A DNA stretch of 10,820 nucleotides. It comes from RGIG8775 sp045121195 (lineage in GTDB: Bacteria > Bacillota > Clostridia > Oscillospirales > CAG-272). Shown here in pieces: positions 6,365 through 10,820 of the stretch. Under the pieces are notes generated by a model. That model ran no database searches. It was not told the DNA's origin and was given only the letters and a program-made list of their open reading frames with translations. The position numbers and the translations under genes were made by a program. Position 1 is the first letter of the stretch, and every line of letters starts with the position of its first letter. The stretch spans positions 1 to 10,820 of the forward strand of contig JBGVFO010000024.1 in NCBI GenBank assembly GCA_045121195.1, read 5' to 3'.

Positions 6365-7603
6365 TTAATCGTAATAAGAAGCGCGGATCCGCTTGCGGAT
6401 GAAGTGGAAAATACCGAGCCCGAGGACCAAAGCCACGATAGCGGCGCAGATGAGATAAACGCTCACGCCAATGGTGCTTTCGATCTTGAGGTCCTCCCAA
6501 AGGGAATTCATCAGATTTCTGGTTTCGGTGGGAAGATCGTGAAAAAATTCCATCTCGCTCATATCGAAATCATAGAGAATGGAAATGGCGTCGGGATGGC
6601 ACTCTTCTTCCATATAAGCGATATAATCCTCGTTTTCGTAGACCAATACGTTGGGGGAGGCGTAGCAGATGTATTCCGCGTTCTCGATGGCGACCTCCTC
6701 GGTCAGCATAAAGTTGATGTACTCCAATGCCAGCTCGTAGTTCTGCGTGCATTCGGGAATGCACATCGCGTCCACGAACACGTTTGTGCTACCCTCGGGA
6801 TAATAGAAGGCAAGGCGATCGTTATCGGCGTACATAGTGAAGAAGTCGCCCGCATAGTAGGGAGCGATGGCGGCAGAGCCACCCTTCATCTTGTTGAAGA
6901 CCTCGTCCATTACGTAGCCCTGGACCACGGATTTCTGCTCGATGAGCAGATCAAGCGCCTCCTGCCATTCGGCGGGATCGTTTGAGTTGATACTGTAGCC
7001 GAGATAGAACTGTGCCGTTCCAAAGGCGTCGCGAGGATTGTTGAACTGCAGAACGTTGCCCGTGTAGTCGGGATCCCAAAGGAGGGACCATTTTCCAAGA
7101 TCCTCCTCGTCTGCGGGAACCATATCGGTGTTATAGATGACACCAACCGTTCCGTAAGTGTAGGGAACCGAGTACCGTTCCTCGGGGTCATAGTAGAGCC
7201 CCTTGAAGGCATCGTCGATATACCGGTAGTTGTCAATTGTTTGCGCGGGATCGATCTCGCGAAGGAGCCCCTCCGCCGCAAGACGGGCAACCATATAGTC
7301 CGACGGAATGATAACGTCATAGCTGACCGCGCCGCCCGAAAGCTTGGCGTAGAGATCCTCGTTGCTGGAATAGGTGGAGTAGTTGACCGTTACGTTCATA
7401 CCAAGCTCCTCGCGGCAGTATTTCTCGAATGCCTGATTGACGTTGAGGGAGCCCTCGGAGCCGTCGGCGATATATTCGCCCCAGTTATAAACGTAGAGGG
7501 TTGTGGCTTTGCCTCCCGCATCTTGTTCGCCGCAAGCGCCAAGCAGAATAGCACTTGCCAGTACAAGGGTCAGCAAAAGGATAGAAAGCAGGATCTTTTT
7601 CAT
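6365..7603 (-). CDS. potD: PotD, polyamine-binding lipoprotein with an extra C-terminal membrane helix, 412 aa
   Basis: The extracytoplasmic binding protein of the polyamine (spermidine/putrescine) ABC transporter. The N-terminus is a lipoprotein signal with lipobox LLGAC (Cys24). The mature part follows E. coli PotD closely in order: TLYVYNWGEYI (Trp, Glu and Tyr of the ligand pocket kept), STYSSNEDLYAKL, YDVIIPSDYMV (Ser and Tyr kept), YSVPYTYGTVGVIYNTD, NPRDAFGTAQ, then NVFVDAMCIP (pocket Asp kept; the position of a pocket Trp looks like Phe) and YASPNV. Some E. coli pocket residues are changed (Asp/Glu in the DxRE segment read as N..RD), so ligand preference may differ. Residues about 378-402 form a strongly hydrophobic helix followed by RKRIR and a short tail, which E. 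coli PotD lacks. It overlaps potC by 4 bases (ATGA) and is the last gene of the operon. No terminator is seen after it. Confidence 0.92.
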   Translation of the reverse strand: MKKILLSILLLTLVLASAILLGACGEQDAGGKATTLYVYNWGEYIADGSEGSLNVNQAFEKYCREELGMNVTVNYSTYSSNEDLYAKLSGGAVSYDVIIPSDYMVARLAAEGLLREIDPAQTIDNYRYIDDAFKGLYYDPEERYSVPYTYGTVGVIYNTDMVPADEEDLGKWSLLWDPDYTGNVLQFNNPRDAFGTAQFYLGYSINSNDPAEWQEALDLLIEQKSVVQGYVMDEVFNKMKGGSAAIAPYYAGDFFTMYADNDRLAFYYPEGSTNVFVDAMCIPECTQNYELALEYINFMLTEEVAIENAEYICYASPNVLVYENEDYIAYMEEECHPDAISILYDFDMSEMEFFHDLPTETRNLMNSLWEDLKIESTIGVSVYLICAAIVALVLGLGIFHFIRKRIRASYYD

Positions 7604-8409
7604 TGCTGTCCTCCTTTTGCTGTGCGCTTTCCCTTAGAGCCCGCAAAGTTTACGGCGAGAAGCAGACCGAGGATCACGAAGACCATCAGGGCGCAGAGCG
7701 CGTACATGCTGAATTTTACCTCGTGAGCGGTCTGGTTGTAGACGTAAAGGGGCAGGGTCTGGAAGTCGGGGGAGCTTACGAAATGGCTGATGACGAAATC
7801 GTCAAGGGACAGCGTAAAGCTCAGCATAATGCCGGACGCGATGCCGGGCATAATGGCGGGAAGCTCCACCTTGAAGAAGGTGCGGGTAGGCGTACAGCCA
7901 AGATCTAGCGCCGCCTCGGTCAGGTGCTTGTCCATCTGACGGAAACGGGGAAGGATGGAAAGAATAACGTAGGGAAGATTGAAGGTCGTGTGGGCGATGA
8001 GCATAGTTCCCATTCCGAAGCGGATGGGAAGAAAGGGCATCGAGGATGCGGCTACGAACAGAAGCATCATAGATACGCCCGTCACGATATCGGGGTTCAT
8101 CATAGGGATGTTGGTAACCGAGGTGAGAGCGCCCTTGAGGTGCTTGCTTTTCATACGGTCGATGCCGAGAGCGGCAAGGGTTCCGATAACCGTCGCGAGA
8201 AGCGAGGAGGACACGGCAAGGGTCAAGGAATTCTTGAGCGCTACCAGCGCCTTGGCGTCACGAAACAGCTCGCGGTACCAATACAGGGAGAAGGACGAAA
8301 AGTGGTTCAGCGATCCCGCCTCGTTAAAGGAGAACAGTACCAGCATAACGATGGGGGCGTAAAGGAGCGCGAAAACGATCCACATATAAGCGCGGGAGAG
8401 AAATTTCAT
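7600..8409 (-). CDS. potC: PotC, polyamine ABC transporter permease, 269 aa
   Basis: The second inner-membrane permease of the polyamine importer, pairing with PotB to form the channel and docking to PotA. About six membrane helices are visible, the first at residues 8-28. The cytoplasmic EAA loop is clear: EAALDLGCTPTRTFFKVELP (165-184), followed by IMPGI. LSLDDFVISHFVSSP downstream is also typical of PotC-type permeases. The length is normal. The ATG overlaps the potB stop by 4 bases (ATGA) and its own stop overlaps the potD start in the same way, so translation of the three is probably coupled. The C-terminus is short and basic (GSKGKRTAKGGQQ). Confidence 0.95.
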   Translation of the reverse strand: MKFLSRAYMWIVFALLYAPIVMLVLFSFNEAGSLNHFSSFSLYWYRELFRDAKALVALKNSLTLAVSSSLLATVIGTLAALGIDRMKSKHLKGALTSVTNIPMMNPDIVTGVSMMLLFVAASSMPFLPIRFGMGTMLIAHTTFNLPYVILSILPRFRQMDKHLTEAALDLGCTPTRTFFKVELPAIMPGIASGIMLSFTLSLDDFVISHFVSSPDFQTLPLYVYNQTAHEVKFSMYALCALMVFVILGLLLAVNFAGSKGKRTAKGGQQ

Positions 8410-9230
8410 ACGATGATCCCTCCTTCGTCGTCGTCGGAAAAGCGATTCATAACGGCAACCGATATGAGGATCAGGATCATCATAACCAGCGAGATAGCCG
8501 CGCCGATGTTATAGGTGCTCACGTTCTGGAACTGACGCTCAATGGTGTCACCGATCAGGTCGAAGGAGCCGCCGCCCAGCTTTTGCGAAACGTAGAAGGT
8601 ACTGATAGACGGCACGAAAACCATGGTGATACCCGAGATAACGCCGGGGACCGAGAGGGGGAAAACCACGCGGAAGAGGGTTTTTGCGTGATTACAACCC
8701 AGATCGTTTGCCGCCTCAAGATAACGGCGGTCGAGCTTGGAGATGCTGGTGTAGATGGGAAGCACCATATAGGGCAGGAAATCGTACACCATACCGAGGA
8801 TAACGGCGCCAGCCGTTCCCACGATCTTGACCTTGGGAAGTCCGAGCTGGGACAAAAGGGAGTTGAGAAGACCGCCGTTGTCAAGGATCGCCATTAGCGA
8901 ATAGGTGCGGATCAGAAGGCTGATCCACATAGGAAGCATTAAAAGAACGATAAGGATCTTCTGGGTAGAAGGCTTAAGCTGAGAAATGAAAAAGGCAAGG
9001 GGATAGCCGATCAGAAGACAGATGGTGGTCGCGATCAGCGCGAAGCAGATAGACAGAACGAAAATATGGGTATAGCTCGACAGCAGGGAAATGTTGTCGA
9101 GGGTAAAGTTCCCATAGGTGTCGGTGAAGGCAAAGTAAGCAACGAAAAGGAGCGGTGCCAGAATGAAAAGAATTGCCCAGACCGAGTGCGGAACTGCCGC
9201 GAATCGCTCGAGGAAGGAACGCTTTTTCAC
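8406..9230 (-). CDS. potB: PotB, polyamine ABC transporter permease, 274 aa, GTG start
   Basis: The first permease of the polyamine importer. A cytoplasmic N-terminus (MKKRSFLERF) is followed by about six membrane helices. The EAA loop EAANDLGCNHAKTLFRVVFP (172-191) ends in LSVPG and would contact the PotA ATPase. WISLLIRTYSLMAIL and YDFLPYMVLPIYTSI are typical PotB segments. The start codon is GTG, used in a GTGA overlap with the potA stop; no ATG lies nearby in frame, and the family start fits well here. The C-terminal tail is acidic (FSDDDEGG). Length is normal for the family. Confidence 0.95.
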   Translation of the reverse strand: MKKRSFLERFAAVPHSVWAILFILAPLLFVAYFAFTDTYGNFTLDNISLLSSYTHIFVLSICFALIATTICLLIGYPLAFFISQLKPSTQKILIVLLMLPMWISLLIRTYSLMAILDNGGLLNSLLSQLGLPKVKIVGTAGAVILGMVYDFLPYMVLPIYTSISKLDRRYLEAANDLGCNHAKTLFRVVFPLSVPGVISGITMVFVPSISTFYVSQKLGGGSFDLIGDTIERQFQNVSTYNIGAAISLVMMILILISVAVMNRFSDDDEGGIIV

Positions 9231-10366
9231 TGGTCATCATCCTCCTCTTCATTGGTTGCTTCCACGTCGGAAAGCACGTCAAATTCCTCACTGAAGGAGG
9301 AGTAGTCACCGAACATATTGGAGTATTCGGATTTTTTCATAACGTGGATGGCATCGGGCTCAATGTAAAGACCGATGGTGGAATCGGGAGCGCAGTAATC
9401 GGTAGATTGGATCATCCACTTAAAGCCTTGAATATCCACGATGATCTCCCAGTGAACCCCCTTGAAGGTGACCGAGGTAACGGTACCCTGAAGCATACCC
9501 TTTTCGGGAGCGACCACGTCCACGTCCTCGGGACGAACGACGATATCTACCTTTTCTCCCAGAGCAAAGCCGCTGTCAAGACACTCAAAGGTGTGACCCG
9601 CGAAGCGAGCGCAGTAGTCGGCGATCATCACGCCGTCAAGGATGTTGGATTCGCCAATGAAATCGGCAACGAACGCGTTTACGGGCTCGTTGTAAATATC
9701 GGTGGGGGATCCGATCTGCTGGATGCAGCCGTCTGCCATAACCACCACGGTATCGGACATAGAGAGGGCCTCCTCCTGGTCGTGGGTAACGTAGACGAAG
9801 GTGATGCCGGTCTTTGTCTGAATATTCTTTAACTCATTTTGCATATCCTTGCGGAGCTTAAGGTCGAGGGCGGCAAGGGGCTCGTCGAGAAGAAGCACCT
9901 TGGGCTGATTGATCAGGGCACGGGCAATGGCGACGCGCTGCTGCTGACCGCCCGACAGATAATTTACGTTTTTGCGCTCAAACCCCTTGAGGTTTACGAG
10001 AGCGAGCATCTCCTTGACTCTTGTACGGATCTCGTCGTCCTTCATTTTCTTGACGCGAAGACCGAAGGCGATATTCTCATAAACGTTCAGGTGGGGGAAG
10101 AGGGCGTATCGTTGAAAAACGGTGTTGACGTGACGCTTGTAGGGGGGGACGTCATTGATGGTCTTCCCGTCAAAAATGACCTCGCCACTATCCGGCGACT
10201 CAAAACCGCTGATAATGCGAAGTGTGGTGGTCTTTCCGCAACCGGAGGGACCGAGGAGGGTGATGAATTCCTTGTCGTGGATGTCAAGATCAATGGACTT
10301 CAGTACCTGCTCGCCGTCATACTCCTTGCAGATACCCTTGAGTTCGATGAGCTTTTTTCTGTTCAT
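9227..10366 (-). CDS. potA: PotA, polyamine ABC transporter ATP-binding protein, 379 aa
   Basis: The cytoplasmic ATPase that powers polyamine uptake. Walker A GPSGCGKTT is at 39-47, the Q-loop region NTVFQRYALFPHL near 81-93, the signature LSGGQ at 137-141, Walker B VLLLDEP at 157-163, and the switch His in VTHDQEEA at 195. A C-terminal TOBE-type domain (about 240-379) contains VRPEDV and matches the regulatory domain of PotA. The C-terminal tail is very acidic (EATNEEEDDDQ). The ATG at 10366 was chosen because family members begin shortly before the core; the AAGGAG upstream is 12 bases away, longer than usual, and an out-of-frame ATG sits nearer to it. First gene of the pot operon; its stop overlaps the potB start (GTGA). 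Confidence 0.95.
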   Translation of the reverse strand: MNRKKLIELKGICKEYDGEQVLKSIDLDIHDKEFITLLGPSGCGKTTTLRIISGFESPDSGEVIFDGKTINDVPPYKRHVNTVFQRYALFPHLNVYENIAFGLRVKKMKDDEIRTRVKEMLALVNLKGFERKNVNYLSGGQQQRVAIARALINQPKVLLLDEPLAALDLKLRKDMQNELKNIQTKTGITFVYVTHDQEEALSMSDTVVVMADGCIQQIGSPTDIYNEPVNAFVADFIGESNILDGVMIADYCARFAGHTFECLDSGFALGEKVDIVVRPEDVDVVAPEKGMLQGTVTSVTFKGVHWEIIVDIQGFKWMIQSTDYCAPDSTIGLYIEPDAIHVMKKSEYSNMFGDYSSFSEEFDVLSDVEATNEEEDDDQ

Positions 10367-10406
10367 TCCGCATAAATACTCCTTTTTCGTATGCAAAATA
10401 GAAACG

Positions 10407-10451
10407 GTGCGTACGCACGCCGCATAAATTCAGGAAAATTTCCCGGAAAAT
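10407..10451. promoter_or_regulatory. Palindromes in the potA 5' leader, possible operator
   Basis: A perfect 12-bp palindrome GTGCGTACGCAC lies at 10407-10418. Beside it are two overlapping odd-centred palindromes, GGAAAATTTCC and TTTCCCGGAAA (about 10432-10449). All fall between the inferred transcription start (about 10461) and the potA start codon, where a repressor or an RNA hairpin could act. No regulator gene is visible in the window. Confidence 0.35.
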
Positions 10452-10467
10452 ATACGAATTTAAGCCT

Positions 10468-10496
10468 ATTCTAACAGATATAGAGTAAAAATGCAA
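10468..10496 (-). promoter_or_regulatory. Likely promoter of the potABCD operon
   Basis: On the minus strand TAGAAT (10473-10468) is a good -10 and TTGCAT (10496-10491) a partial -35, 17 bases apart. An A/T run including the palindrome GTTTTTTAAAAAAC (10500-10513) lies just upstream of the -35 and could act as an UP element. The leader to potA would be about 95 bases. Confidence 0.55.
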
Positions 10497-10587
10497 TATG
10501 TTTTTTAAAAAACCATAAATTTCGTCGATTTTTATAAGGAAACGGAATGGCGTCCGAAAAAATGGAATTATCTGTAGAATTTCTCCG

Positions 10588-10820
10588 TCATCCTCGCTTA
10601 TTCTTCGTTATTCTCGTGATTTGCTTGGACGGCGACTCCACAAAAATGCGCAAAAATAAGGCAGAGGAAAACAAAAAAAGGGAAAGACTTCCCCCGGTGC
10701 GAAGCAGGGCGAAGACCGAAACCGACCAAAGACAGAATAGTGTCATGAAGGAGCAAACGCCGCAGAAAAAGACCGCGATGCGGGGACCTGCCAACCAACC
10801 GAGCAAAGAGGAGAGCATAC
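10588..10820 (-). CDS. Doubtful hydrophobic reading frame, open at the window edge
   Basis: A minus-strand frame is open from the right edge to a TGA at 10588, giving at least 76 residues. It has two hydrophobic stretches (about LLGWLAGPRIAVFFCGVC and SLFLFSSALFLRIF) and a basic tail with ITRITKNKRG. It may be the last part of a membrane protein that starts outside the window, or a chance frame: no family is recognised, no ribosome binding site can be seen, and another minus-strand frame over the same bases is also open. Its direction agrees with the pot operon downstream. Between its stop and the potA promoter (10497-10587) only AT-rich sequence is seen. Confidence 0.22.
   Translation of the reverse strand, partial: MLSSLLGWLAGPRIAVFFCGVCSFMTLFCLWSVSVFALLRTGGSLSLFLFSSALFLRIFVESPSKQITRITKNKRG

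Noticed and set aside
9839..10375. Plus-strand frame of 178 codons opposite potA
   Set aside because: It is the antisense of the PotA Walker A, signature and Walker B regions and resembles no protein.
1..10820. CRISPR array, tRNA or rRNA genes
   Set aside because: No regularly spaced direct repeats, tRNA cloverleaf arms or rRNA signatures were seen on either strand.

Overview
The window looks like chromosome from a member of the Bacillota, most likely a gut-type Clostridia. The signs are strong AGGAG-type ribosome binding sites, a tRNA-sensing T-box leader, a lipoprotein-type binding protein, and a conjugative-type element of the kind common in clostridia. The species cannot be named from sequence alone. 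Positions 1 to about 2850 are more AT-rich and read on the plus strand; everything after that is GC-richer and read on the minus strand, so the composition changes at the same place as the gene content.

Region 1 (1 to about 2850) is the right end of an integrated mobile element. It holds the C-terminal part of a relaxase (cut by the window edge), a 70-residue small protein resembling the TnpW family, and a complete TndX/TnpX-type large serine recombinase with its own extended -10 promoter. A hairpin overlaps the recombinase stop codon. The other end of the element is outside the window.

Region 2 (about 2850 to 3752) is a WecA/TagO-type polyprenyl-phosphate sugar-1-phosphate transferase. Its 3' end abuts the element, and it lacks the last membrane helix usual for the family. 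Either the insertion truncated it, or it is naturally short and the element landed in its terminator.

Region 3 (3765 to 6350) is a two-gene operon: a PLP-dependent aminotransferase followed by tryptophanyl-tRNA synthetase (trpS). A T-box leader with a UGG (Trp) specifier precedes it, with a clear promoter, T-box motif and intrinsic terminator. Uncharged tRNA-Trp should therefore raise both genes together, which points to an aromatic-amino-acid role for the aminotransferase. A strong terminator closes the operon only 12 bases before the transferase start codon.

Region 4 (6365 to 10500) is a polyamine ABC transporter operon, potA-potB-potC-potD. Each gene overlaps the next by 4 bases (GTGA, ATGA, ATGA), so translational coupling is likely. 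The binding protein PotD is unusual in having both a lipoprotein signal and a C-terminal membrane helix. The operon has no evident terminator of its own and runs into the T-box leader. Upstream of potA are a likely promoter, palindromes in the 5' leader, and a stretch to the window edge with only a doubtful hydrophobic reading frame.

No wholly new multi-gene system was recognised. The most interesting points are the Trp T-box over an aminotransferase, the doubly anchored PotD, and the insertion junction at the TagO-like gene.
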